Assembly (NCBI GenBank): GCA_025093555.1
Contig: JAIWNF010000036.1
Span: forward strand, 310,001-374,000
Direction: 5' to 3'
Length of the DNA: 64,000 bases
Source: Circinella umbellata
Lineage: Eukaryota; Mucoromycota; Mucoromycetes; Mucorales; Lichtheimiaceae
Under the pieces are notes generated by a model, which was given only the letters and a program-made list of their open reading frames with translations, did not search any database and was not told where the DNA came from. Positions 32,443 through 44,425 of the stretch are shown here, piece by piece. The position numbers and the translations under genes are program-made. Every line of letters starts with the position of its first letter. Position 1 is the stretch's first letter.

Positions 32443-34846
32443 GGGTTGACATGAAATAGAATGTTTTGGCTGCACAATTTGAAACATCAACTGAATTTGG
32501 ATCTTTACTTCGAGCAAATACACCTGTTTCTCGAATGATGACAACTTATACACGACGTGGACCTGGTCAAGCTTATTTAAAATCCGTTTTATCCGAGAAA
32601 ATTAATAGTCTTGTAGAACATAAAGATTTAAATCTTGAGATTAATCCACTTAAAGTAAGTGTGTGTTTTTTTTATAATAATAAAGGAGAGAGAGGGGGAG
32701 GGGGGGAAACAGATAAGATTAAATTTTAAAAATAAATAAATAGGTATATGAACAAATGGTAGCTCAAGTAGAACATGATAGTGGCCATTTACCACCTGAT
32801 ATGCCACGTAGTGTAACACCCGAGATCGCCGCTTCTAATCCTAATGTACAAGCAATTATTCAACCACGACTTAAAATGTTAATGGAAATTGCTGAAAGTT
32901 TTTTGACAACAATTATTGCATCGACTGATAATGTACCTTATGGTATTCGTTGGATTTGTAAACAGATTCGATCTTTAACGAAACGAAAAAGTCCCAATGC
33001 TTCAGAATTTTCAGTATGTTCTATGATTGGTGGTTTCTTTTTTTTACGATTTATTAATCCTGCGATTGTAACTCCACGTGCTTATATGTTGATGGAAAAT
33101 GTACCTAATAAACATCCTCGACGAACATTGACCTTGGTAAGTTTCAAAATAAAGTATATTAATTAGGAGAAATAGAGGAAGGAAGCAAAGATAACTAAAA
33201 AAAAAATGTATTGGATGGGTTCCTACTTATAGATTGCTAAAATGTTACAAAATCTTGCCAATCGACCTTCTTATGCCAAAGAAAGTTACATGTTACCGAC
33301 CAATCCATTTGTAGAAAGTAACAAACAACGAATCAACAAATTTTTAAATGAACTTTGTGAAGTTAGCGATTTTTATGAATCATTGGAAATGGATCAATAT
33401 ATGGCATTGTCAAAAAAAGATATTGTGTTGAATATTACATTAAATGAAATTTATAGTACACAATCTCTTGTGTTACAACATCTGGATACATTAGCACCTA
33501 AAGAAAAAGATCATATACGTATTTTGGCAAATGAAATCGGACCGGGTATAAGTCAAGTATCACGCAAGGAGAATAAAACCATTGAACTCCCATTATTTAG
33601 TCGTTGGGAGGTACCTATTCAAGGTAAAATAGTTTTCTTAGGAGGATCTGTGTGTGTGTGTGATGTGTAGTGAGAGGAGAGAGAGAAGAGGGGGGGAGGA
33701 GGAGGAGGAGGAGGAAAAAGAAAAAGTAGATTTATTTACTTTTTATATTCTTTTTCTAGATTTGACAACAGCATTAATGTCAGAAAATAATATCACACAA
33801 AATGATATTTTATATATGGAAACCAAAGCTATCTATGTTCAATTAATTCGATCTTTACCTCATTTGGCTGCTACAAGTCAAACATTGGATTTGGATTATA
33901 TTGCTGAAACGGCCGCTACCACCAAAGATCCACAATTAGTTCGTAAAGGAATTAAAGTTAAAGATATGTTGCGAGAATTGGAAGATGCTGGCATTATTGA
34001 TCATCGCGACCGATATAAACTACTTGTGGAGGAAATTACTCAGGAGTTAACACATCTTGGCAATCTCAAGGAGAAAGTAGTTCAAGAATTAGACTCCTTG
34101 GAAGGCGTTTATAAAACGATTATTGATCACAATACTTATTTACGTGGTCAATTAGAAAGTTATAAAGCTTATTTACAAAATGTCCGTATTCAAAGTGGTG
34201 GTGAAAAGGCAACCAAGAATTCAGTTGGTATTGGTGTTCAAGTAGATGGTGTATCTAAAAAGTCTCGTAACGTACCTACTCAACAAGGACCTGTCAAGTT
34301 TACACACGGTCAATTAGAAAAGGATGGTGTCATTTCAGAAAGTACGGTACCAGAAAGTAGGCGGGCAAATATTTTCTTTTCAATCACAGCACCATTACCT
34401 GGCACGTTTATTATTGCCATGCATTTCAAAGGTAAAAAAAAAATATATATATGTTATCTATTCATCTATCCTTCTATCTATCGAAAAAAAAAAACTTAAA
34501 TAATTATACATTCAATTAGGTCGTGAAAAAGCCATATTGGAAATGGATCTTAAACTGGATGATCTTCTTGAAAAGGTATATATAAACATTTATTATTATT
34601 TGACACTTTATTACATATGTATAAATAAAAGGGGGAGGGGAGAAGAAGGGGGAAGGAAGAGAAGGGAGAAGAAGAGAGAACTATTCAATATGTTATAGGA
34701 GTGATAGCAACAACTCATTTGCCTTTTTTTCCCTTCAAACATAGCAACAAGATAATGTTGAGTTATTGGATTTGGAATATGTACGATTAAATGTATCCAA
34801 GATACTAAATTTATTAAACAAAACATTTGTTATACGACAAAAGTAA
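31443..34846 (+). CDS. Ras GTPase-activating protein (RasGAP with RasGAP_C)
   Basis: Switches off Ras by speeding GTP hydrolysis. Exons: 31443-31656, 31757-31890, 31968-32216, 32460-32654, 32744-33136, 33233-33623, 33760-34431, 34520-34575, 34745-34846, giving 801 residues. An N-terminal Ala/Ser-rich stretch is followed by a coiled coil ([14 protein letters not shown]). The RasGAP domain includes [12 protein letters not shown] with the likely arginine finger near residue 217 and the hallmark [17 protein letters not shown] near 364. The C-terminal third (from about residue 525) carries the RasGAP_C/IQGAP-type region, including [18 protein letters not shown]. No IQ or calponin domain is seen, so it is nearer to fission-yeast Gap1/Sar1 than to full IQGAP. 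Intron 1 must use a GC donor (AAG|GCAAGT): the nearby GT gives an immediate stop. Confidence 0.92.
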
Positions 34847-35128
34847 GTGTTTCTATATATCATTTCTCTTTTCTTTTAAAAAAAATATATAGCTCTATCT
34901 CTCCTTTACTTAGCGAGAGAGGACTTTTTTTTTCTTACAATCTATATAAAATTTTTGTTTCGCAAAAAAAAATCTTACCAGGGGTGGTTTGTTTTCTTAA
35001 AAAAAAAATAAAACCAATTTCGAGTTCACCAAGGCGTAAATTGATTTCCGGAAGTCTATTCAGCTGTATAACCTTATAACAACAAACAAGATTACTACTA
35101 CTACTACTACTATTACTATTATTACTAC

Positions 35129-35162
<34 letters not shown>

Positions 35163-36007
35163 TATATCATTATTATTATTATTATTACTGTTATTACGTA
35201 CTACTATATTACAACCAAGAAAGCAAAATAATTCGTTTAATAATATTAAAAAAAAAAAGAAGCTTTTTTTTTTTTTTTTCGTCTTCTTCTTCGCGCCATT
35301 TCACCCCTCTTTTTTTTTTTTACCCTTACCTTCCCCTTATCGTCATTTTTATTACCAATAGTCTTTTTATATATATTACATGAAAACATTTTCTATTCAT
35401 TCAACTTATCATCTCCTTGCCACTCAATAGCATCAACGAAAAAAAAAACACTCCTTCTTTTTTCCTTTACATATATTACCTTTACAAGTAATTTTCTCTT
35501 TTAAAGATCTCTCTCTCTCTCTCTTTTCTAATTATTAGTATAAAAACAAGTTATATAACAAATATCATTATTATGGTTAAAAGAGAAAAATGGGGAGTGT
35601 TATATCATTTATAAATTCGCCACATTGTCTTTACTTCCAACTAATTAATGCTTTTTACGTACAACTCAAACCAATTCTTTTTAAGCTTCTTCCAAGTTTG
35701 TTTTAATATATCACATAAACTAAGAAAGGTAATATCCGGAGTTCTTTATAATATTACATGATTTTGCCCCCGATTTTGTTAACTACAATCCACTTTATAT
35801 CCATATCGGTATAAAACCACCTGCGTAAAATATATTTTTAATATAAAAGAGAGATATTAAGTTTCTATATATTTTTTTTTTCTTTTTCTTATACAAATAT
35901 AATTTTTCAGTATCAAAAGCTTTTTCTTTTTTTTTGTTTAATAGTAAGAATAGAAATATGAATTTCGTTTTATAGATTGTTTCATTTATAAAAGAAGGAC
36001 GCCTTGC

Positions 36008-36042
<35 letters not shown>

Positions 36043-36309
36043 GAAGTAAAATAAAATAAAATAAAATTTCTCGGGTAATGTACCTGATTTACTCTCATAC
36101 GCGTGGTTTTCTTTTTTTTTTTTTTTTTTGCTCTCTCTCTCTCTCTTCTCTCTCTCTTCTCTCTCTCTTCTTTCTTTCTCTTTCTCTCTTTCCTTTTTTT
36201 TTTCTTGCTTTCCCTTTTTTTTTGCCTTGTTTTCTATTTTGGAAAGACCTTTTTTTTTAAATAAATAAATAAATAAATACTCTCACCCTTTTTTCTTTTC
36301 CCTTTTATA
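34847..36309. other. Intergenic, microsatellite-rich
   Basis: Contains trinucleotide arrays (TAC/ATT)n at about 35091-35200, (AAT)n at about 36009-36039 and a (CT)n tract at about 36131-36195 that reads as a false Leu/Ser frame. Probably the promoter and 5' leader of the downstream phosphatase gene. No gene seen. Confidence 0.5.
35091..35200. repeat. Trinucleotide microsatellite (TAC/ATT)n
   Basis: Runs of TAC then ATT triplets interrupted by a few substitutions. Confidence 0.85.
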
Positions 36310-36618
36310 ATGTCCCAAACCGAGACAGTTCCGACAGGAGATAAATCTGCTACATTAGCTCAAGTTGCACCTCAACAAGACTCTAATAATAAAAAAGTAG
36401 TAGTAGTAGTAGTAATAAGAAAAGTAAGTCTATTTTAAGAAAAAAAAGAAGAGGTTGGTGAAATGTAAATGAAAATTCCTTTTTATAATTTTTAAATCTT
36501 TTCTTTTTTTCAAAAAAAAACTTAAAAAATCCCATCATGTTTTTTTTTTATATAAAAAAAAGGTAAAAACCAATTAATCCCGAACATGTCAAATCACCTC
36601 CACCTACATCAGGTACAA

Positions 36619-36662
<44 letters not shown>

Positions 36663-37869
36663 ACAAATAGTCGACCTAATTCTAGAGCAGGATCCTTAAG
36701 AGCGTCTTTTGGATCAAAAAGTAGTGGATTCCTGTCTTTACTTTTATGTTGTACAGCAGGTGCAGGTTCATTATTAGATAATACAGATAAATCTTCTTCA
36801 ATTATTCGACGTCGACGAAAAGATCATAATAATAATATGAATAAAGAAGAAGAAGATGTGATTAAAACAACACCTCAATCAAAAACGACTATTTCTATGA
36901 CAACAAAAGAAGAAGGCGAAGAAGAAGAAGAAGAAGAAAATGAAACCGAACGATTACGTATAAGAACAGATCCAAATGATTTAAGTTCTCAACAAGTTCA
37001 ACAAGATGATTCATATGATTGTATATCTACAACACCTAATTCTATTCCTCAACAATCTCCAGCTGTAAGTTATTTTATATTTTAAAAAGTAAGAAATGAG
37101 GATTAACCTGTATTGTTATTATTATTATTATTATTAGAATCAAATAATATGTTTATTACCACCTGTATCTAAAGAACATATGGGGAGAAAATGTTTAGTA
37201 CTTGATTTGGATGAAACATTAGTTCACAGTTCTTTTAAAGTAAGTTAATAAATATATAATATGATATAGATATATTAATATTAATATTATACAATTATTT
37301 AGGTAATACCCAATCCTGATTTTATTGTACCTGTTGAAATTGATAATCAATATCATAATGTATATGTACTTAAAAGACCAGGTGTAGATGAATTTATGAG
37401 AAAAATGGGTGAAAAATATGAAATTGTTATATTTACTGCAAGTCTTTCCAAGGTAAAAATATATCTAGATATTTATATATAATAACCAAATTCAATCAAT
37501 TAATCTCGATTATTATAGTATGCAGATCCAGTTTTAGATAAACTTGATATACATAAAGTAGTTAAACATCGATTGTTTAGAGAAGCGTGTTGTAATCACA
37601 AAGGAAACTATGTTAAAGATCTTTCTCATTTGGGACGTGATCTTACAGGTACAATGATTTTGGATAATTCACCAGCAAGTTATATTTTCCATAATGCAAA
37701 TGCTGTACCAGTTTCCACGTGGTTTAATGATCCACATGATACTGAACTTACAGATTTAGTTGCTTTCTTGGAAGATTTAACTCAAGTAGATGATGTTACC
37801 ATGATATTGGATAATACACTTTCTACACAACTTCATCCATTTTCTACTTGTTCTTTTGCTTCGGCTTAA
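36310..37869 (+). CDS. PSR1: Psr1-like plasma-membrane phosphatase (FCP1/NIF domain)
   Basis: HAD-type protein phosphatase; yeast Psr1/Psr2 act at the plasma membrane in sodium stress. Firm exons: about 36610-37064, 37138-37239, 37303-37452 and 37519-37869. The catalytic [11 protein letters not shown] lies across exon 3, followed by [34 protein letters not shown] and [14 protein letters not shown], the full NIF core, ending STCSFASA. Upstream, [14 protein letters not shown] parallels the Gly/Cys-Cys membrane-anchoring start of Psr1; here it is internal, after poly-Ala/Thr/Gln sequence. The ATG at 36310 begins [14 protein letters not shown], but no canonical splice joins that exon to the next in frame; a GTCTAT donor at about 36428 with the acceptor CATCAG at about 36611 would. 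The true start is therefore uncertain. An acidic Glu-rich spacer precedes the catalytic domain. Confidence 0.85.
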
Positions 37870-38627
37870 TATATTCTTCTTCTTTCATTTCAATTTTAAC
37901 ATACCATTCACTAATCATTCTTATTTTTACCATTCTTCCCATATCCTCTCCTAACCTAAACAATTTTCTCTTTTCTTTTATATTTAAAAAATATTATGTA
38001 TATTTTATACCATTCCTTCTTCCTTCTTTCCTTCTTTCCTTCTCTCTCTCTCCCTATTCTTTCCTTTTTCCTTTCTTTTTTTTTACGATACAATCTTTTA
38101 TTTTATGTAAAAGATTTTATTATTATCCATTATTACTATTACTATTCTATTACAATTATTACCGTTATTATTATTATTATTACTATTATTTCCTTTCTTC
38201 TCTTTCTCTCTCCCCCCCTCCCTTATTTCTTGTCGCATTTATATCATGTCGTAGTCCTTCTTTGTTCTTTCCTTTTTTTTTTTTTACAATTTCAAATAAC
38301 CTCACAACTTTACTAAAAAAAACTCTCACAACACAATCTATATATATATATATATTATAATAGTATAAACTGTTTTTTTTTTATTAATGATATAAAGACT
38401 TTTTGGAATTCTATTACCATAAAATATTTTAGTGTGTGTGATTAAAATCTTCTTTTGTACTACTTGAAACCAACTCTCTTTCTTTTACGTACAAAAGGCG
38501 CATAAATATTATTCTTTGTACACGTGGTCTTTCTTTTCAATTATAAAATAAAATACATAAATAAAAATAAAATACGCCTTGTTTTCATATCCACTTTTTT
38601 TTTTATTTATTTGGGTGCCTGAAAGGA

Positions 38628-40940
38628 ATGACAAAAGATAATAATGTTAAAGCACCATTATTATCACAACAAGAAGATCATGATATATGGACTTCTTCTT
38701 CTTCGTCGTCTCATTCATTTCAATTAGAAGAAACAGACATTAATTTACAAGAATTAGAAAATAGTCAACATTATGTCGCGTATAGCATAGAAGAAGAAAA
38801 ACAACTTGTTCATAAACTTGATTGTAGACTCTTAATTTTTGCTATGCTAGGAAATTTAATTAAAACTATGGATAATACAAATTTATGTAGTGTAAATCCA
38901 CTCCTCTCCCCTCAACTTACATTACTTTATATTCCTTGTGATACTAATAAGAATTATTCTTTTTTATATAGCAAATGCATATATAAGTGGTATGGAAGAA
39001 GATTTAAATATTCAAGGAAAACAATATAATTGGATGACTGTATTATTTATGATTGGATATTTAATGTAAGTTTCTATATAAAATCAGTATCGCACTGTAT
39101 GTAATTATTTTTTTTATCTAATACGTACATTTTATATCTAATATAAATAGAATGCAAATTCCATCCAATATGATCTTATCACGTTTTCGACCTTCTCGAT
39201 ATCTTCCATTACTTGAATTAATATGGTGTATATTAACTCTCAGTATGGCATGTGTTCAATCTGTTAATGCAATTTATTTATTACGATTTTTACTTGGAGC
39301 TTTTGAAGCTGGGTTTTATCCTGGTATTGTGTTTTTGATTGGAACTTGGTATTCTGGTAAAGAGCTCGGTAAAAGAAATGCTTGGATTACTATCTTTGGA
39401 TCATTAGGTAGTGCTTTAAGTGGATTGATACAAGCTGCTCTATTAAAATTTGCTGATGGTGCTTTAGGAATTAGCGGGTAAAAATAAATAAACTTGTATC
39501 TATAAGATGAGAGAGAGAGAGGGAAAAAAAAAATACTTATAACATCTTTATTATATAAATTAGATGGCGATGGTTATTTTTATTCGATGGATTAATTACT
39601 TTTCTTTTAGCTTATTTTGGTTATAAATATTTACCAGATTATCCATCTACAACTCATTGGCTTAATTCAAAGGTAATAAATAACACTGTATTGTTTTCTT
39701 TTTCTTTGGTCTTGAATAATGATTATAATAACTTATCTATTTAGGAGAAAGAAATTGCAATAATGCGATTAAATCGTGAAGGCAGAGAAACAAAACAAAA
39801 TACTTGGAAATCACGACACATTTTTCAATCTCTTGTTTTTGATAAATATATTTATTTTTTGGTATTTGGATGGACTATGTTACATCTTTCTATGGGTGGT
39901 GCTCATGTACTTGGTGTCATTGCAAAACGAGTAGGATATGATGCCATCACTGCTAATTTATTTACATCGGTAAAAAAAAAAAAATTCAAAAAATTAGCCA
40001 ATGATATTTATATATTACAAGTCTACTAATAACTTTTTTTTTCCCAAAAAAAATATATATATATAGCCAGACATGGCGATTAGTATGCTTGCAGGGCTTG
40101 GAAATGGATATCTAAGTGATTATTTTCAAACACGGATAGGGTGTATAATTCCACCATTAAGTATTTCAGTTATTGGATTTAGGTAATAAAAATTAACCAA
40201 ATTATAATAATTCATTCTCATTAATTAACCCCCGCCCGCGGCTGAAAGTTTATTAGCAGCATTTATTCAACCTTTTGGTATATTCTATTTTGCTTATATT
40301 ATAATGCATGCCGGTTTAGCTGCTACTGCTCCAGTAAGAATGAATGTTTTTTCTTAGCCCCTCATCCTTTATATATATTTCTGGTCTGTTTTTGGGATGA
40401 TGAATATTAGAATATATATCTACATATAGGTCGCCATGACATGGGCGAGTGAAATTATGCAAGAATCTATTGAATTGAGAGCTTTAGCGATTGCTATTAT
40501 GAATACGACTTCTTCATCCATGTATACTTGGGCACCTCTTGTACTATGGCCTGTGACAGGTAATATATAAATATCCATATACGTATATTATAACTTTTTT
40601 AAAAACATACATCTGTCTTACTAACAGCATATATTTAGATGCACCTCATTATTGTAAGTCAGGGGAGGATGGGATGAAATATATACATATCAATATATTT
40701 ATTTAATAACTTTATTCCTTAGCAACGGGATTTTGTGCAAGTATTGGATTCGTTATAGGATCATTAGTTTGTTTTGGAATGATTGGTTTTCTACGCAACT
40801 ATAATAACAAGCAACAACATAACCAGGACAACGAATTTCTTTTATCACCAAGGATACAACAACAATATGACAACAATGATGATGAAGAAGTTACTCAAAT
40901 ACAAAATCCTACATCATTAGATAGACCTACTTTCTCCTAA
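38628..40940 (+). CDS. MFS transporter, anion:cation symporter (Dal5-like) family
   Basis: Plasma-membrane major facilitator of the ACS family (allantoate, pantothenate, vitamin and organic-acid permeases); the substrate cannot be told. Exons: 38628-38886, 38972-39065, 39151-39477, 39564-39672, 39745-39969, 40067-40182, 40249-40333, 40430-40559, 40723-40940. All are GT-AG, giving 520 residues. Family motifs are KTMDNTNLSNAYISGMEEDL (helix 1 and loop), QIPSNMILSRFRPSRYLP, RFLLGAFEAGFYPGIVFLIG and GWRWLFLFDGLIT. About twelve hydrophobic helices can be traced. The cytosolic N-terminus (about 60 residues) is Ser/Glu-rich and the C-tail is Gln/Asn-rich. It converges with the cytochrome b5 gene, with 117 bp between stops. 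Confidence 0.9.
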
Positions 40941-41057
40941 AAAGATCTCACCTCTTACTACTATAAAATAAAACTGTATGTGATATGGAACAAACTGTTT
41001 CCCATTTGTTAAAAAGAATGATGTATGTGTATTTATATGAGTTATTAAGAAAATAAT

Positions 41058-42006
41058 TTAATGCTTTTGGGGAGCAAGGATGAACTTGTAAATAAGAACA
41101 CCAGCGACAGCAATAGCAGGAACAAGAACACGCAAGATACTAATAAAACCATCATATACATTAATATACACAGATAACAAAATAAACCCATCACTTAATC
41201 CAACATTTTCGTATTTCCATTCTTTCCTCTTCATCACCCCCAAAGATAACTTACGATCCTCCCTTCTTTTCTTCAGGAAGTTCACCAGCACGAAGAGTAC
41301 TATATTCTTTGTTCGTGACACGAGACTGGAAATTTATATTTTTTTAGTCAGTTTAATTTCGACATGTCAAAGAAAAAAAAAAAATTTTTTTTTTTTACCC
41401 CACAAAAAAATTAATAGTATTACCTTTTCATCTAATTCACCAACAAGAAACTTTTCCAAGATTTCACGAGCTTCATCAGAGTGACCGATATCTTCGAAAG
41501 CTTCAGTGGCATCTTTACCTATCATCATTATTAAAAGTAATTAAGTTTTATAACACTTTTTCTTTCTTTGATACTTACACACACCCAGTCTCTCTTTCTC
41601 TTTGTTTTAATATTCTTTTTTTCCCTTATCATACCAGACTCGTCAAATAAAACTTCTTCACCTATTATATTAATAATAAAAAAAGCAAGCAATTGTTAAA
41701 AAAAATTATATACTTTATTTTCATTCGTTTAAAGAAATCACTTACCACCGGGATGCTATTGAACACAATTGAGAAAACGCGTATTCATAAATATAAATAT
41801 ATATATGTATATTAAAAAGACAATCCATATGGTTCCATAAATGGTGGGTACTTTTTTTTTTCTGTGTATCATATATAAATATGTATCTTATACTTTACCT
41901 CTTGGATAAAACTGGTAATATCATAAACTTTGTTGTGAATGACCATCCACAAGTCATCCTTGGATTGATGTTTACTAACTTCTTCTAAAGTATAAGTAGC
42001 TGACAT
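41058..42006 (-). CDS. CYB5: Tail-anchored cytochrome b5
   Basis: ER electron carrier that feeds desaturases and sterol enzymes. Exons (minus): 42006-41899, 41755-41746, 41661-41635, 41518-41424, 41325-41255, 41139-41058, total 130 residues. The start [20 protein letters not shown] is typical. Heme ligands are His37 in HPGG and His61 in EDIGHSDEA. The C-terminus [20 protein letters not shown] is a single membrane anchor followed by LAPQKH. Exon 2 is just 10 nt (CATCCCGGTG) and carries the HPGG heme ligand; exon 3 is 27 nt. All introns are GT-AG and restore one frame. A longer upstream ATG at 42120 is out of context and was rejected. Confidence 0.93.
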
Positions 42007-43739
42007 GTTTTTTTTAAAGAGTGGGGGAGTGTAATAAACAAAAGTGTAATATAAGAAGTATAAAAAAAAAAAAGAATTGAAAGCTGATAAAACAAAAATA
42101 AAGAGTTTAGGGACGGTCACATATACATTAATGCGATTATTATTGTTGATGTTTTAACCGCTGGCGTCGGTCTTCCCTTTCACGTGCAGACTTTATGTTT
42201 TAATAAGACAAGTGGGGTAAATATATATAATCGTGTTTAAGCATCTTTAGTTTCATACTGAAATATGTATACAAACCCCCCCTTTACCCTCCCGAATGAT
42301 TTATTCAATACTTCTTCTACTGTTTTTATTATTATTCTAGTCTCAATGACTATTTAATATTATATGATACAAAGTAATAGTAATGTCATTTCATACATAT
42401 ATTTCTTTAGTTTATCCATGATTCGTAATCTACCCCAAAATAGGCATATTCTTGATTATATAAACGGTATATTTCTTGACATTAGTTTTTTTTTTTATCC
42501 AGAAATAGAAAATAAATAGTATTATAAACATTTATTCATTATTTATAACATCTGTGAAGTATATACAGCACATTAGCTTTTATTATAAGTTTTCGCAGTA
42601 ACTATAGGTAACCCTACGTGAAATTATTCCGATTCATAATCCAACGTTTAATATCATTGTTAAAAGACAGCTAATAAAAAAAGATTATCATTTTATAAAT
42701 TTATAATATAAACAATGCTATATGAAATTGATGATTTCTTTTATGACCTTCACTATTTATTATACAGGTACGTACGTATATAGAAAAAATAAATAGCATT
42801 CTAGATCGTGGTATGGTTACGGATGTGGTATCTCTAATATTCTAGTCTCGATCATTTTTAGTAAAATGATCATAAAGTAGTTCTTCAAGTACTCTTGAAG
42901 GAAACGATCCGTAAAGGACATGTCAGACTTCTTATTATTGTTTTTTTTTTTGGACAATCCCAAATGAAATGAATGTTTGGTTGTTGCTTCAATATGTGAT
43001 CTTCATTCATTCATTGGGTTTCCTCGGTTTGTCCTTGTGTTATTGACTCAGATAAAGTGCTGGGTGCTAGACGTCCATTAATAAAATATCCGGTTAGGGT
43101 ATTTCCACTCTTGAAACATGCCAGGAAGGAGTAATTTTAAAATAGAAGAACTTTGTTGTTGATGCGTAATGGTGGTGAATCATCTATTTTTCAAAGTACC
43201 TTGAAATTTTCATTGTTATATCCTCTGGGTCCAAATGCACCTCGACATTCTTGGTAAAGATCATAAATTTAAAGCGTGTTCACAAATTACTATATAAATA
43301 AATTGTCAGTGCGTGAGTGAGTTAAGCTAAATTCAAAATACAAAAGTGGGGAAAACAATATATATGTTTACCTTGTCTGATGTGGGTTTTGAAACTTGAT
43401 CATCATGAATATGATATAACAATATAGGTTTATACGTAGGCGAACCCCTCCTAGTATATTGATGTAGCTTCTTTATATATCTCCATATAGGTGTTATTTA
43501 GTCGTAAAGCTAGCTTTATAGCCTTTTTAAATCGTTAAGTCAATATAGACAATATAGCAGAGATATGAATTTATAGATTATATATGAATAACAGCATCTG
43601 TTAGTGGTATTTGCGATTTTACTACTACAGAGGTGATTTGTAATATTCTCAGTAGTAAATAGTATTTATTCATATTAAAACTGCTAATGGCAATATTTTA
43701 TTACTTTTTTCATAATCAGTATGGCTTGTCAACAAGCAA
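42007..43739. other. Gene-poor interval
   Basis: No intact gene. Between about 43010 and 43275 the minus strand has coding-like pieces (YDLYQECRGAFGPRGYNN, GYFINGRLAPSTLSESI) in mixed frames with stops, probably an old gene remnant, not recognised. Confidence 0.35.
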
Positions 43740-44425
43740 AATGGTTTTATACAATATGGTTTAATATACTAAACTAAAAGAACTCATGAGGATTAAATCC
43801 ATGAGGTTACCGCGCGGTAATTCTTCGTCAAACATAAGTCGCACAGCATCCTAATCAACATCTTTTCCATAATAGCTTTCAGCATCGAGAATGTGGTGAT
43901 ACTTCCTATTCCATACCGACCCAACTCGATATGTTTTTCCTTTGTCTGACTTAACTTTTCATGTTCATAAGCTTTGCCCAAACGATAATATAGCTATAAA
44001 CATTTTTTTTAGCAAACTCAACACAATAAAAAAAATGATCCAATAATAGTGATAAGGAAGTAAACTACAGGATATTGCGTAAACTTGCTGCTTGGCAATT
44101 CTTTACCATTTATTTCCATATGTAAGTAATTTTTTATTTTTTATTTTTTGGCCTTGTTGACAAAAAAAAGCACTTCCATCAATGAAATGAAGCGTAACAT
44201 GCTAAAAAAATTTGTTAATATCAGTATTGAATAAATAATTGCGAATACATTACCAAGAAGTAAATGAGTGCAACAAGTGATTTGGGTACTGGGCGAGGAA
44301 TACGTTCATTCTTGCTCTTGGTTGTGAACATAGGCATGTTATAACATAAGCGACATAGTGAGCAAGGCAGCAGGCCCCCATCAATTTCAAATTCAACTTG
44401 GCCAAAACTATGGTAGTGCATATCA
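43740..44425 (-). pseudogene. Decayed multi-exon gene of unknown function
   Basis: The minus strand shows an exon-like frame (44421-44263) with GGLLPCSLCRLCYNMPMF (Cys-x2-Cys-x2-Cys) and RIPRPVPKSLVALIYFL, ending at a GT donor. An acceptor follows, then HVTLHFIDGSAFF. Further on, YRLGKAYEHEKLSQTKEKHI and RYGIGSITTFSML run into YYGKDVD, a stop, and DAVRLMFDEELPRGNLMDL in a shifted frame. The Cys cluster suggests zinc binding. The family is not recognised; it may belong to a repeated element. Confidence 0.4.

Noticed and set aside
36078..36260. 60-codon Leu/Ser/Phe frame
   Set aside because: Produced by (CT)n and poly-T tracts.
37848..38360. 170-codon hydrophobic frame after the phosphatase
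   Set aside because: Pyrimidine-rich 3' region translated in an open frame; Ser/Leu/Phe/Tyr only, no domain, and it overlaps the phosphatase 3' end.
41058..41321. 87-codon standalone protein ending in a membrane helix
   Set aside because: It reads through an intron; its two ends are exons 5 and 6 of cytochrome b5.
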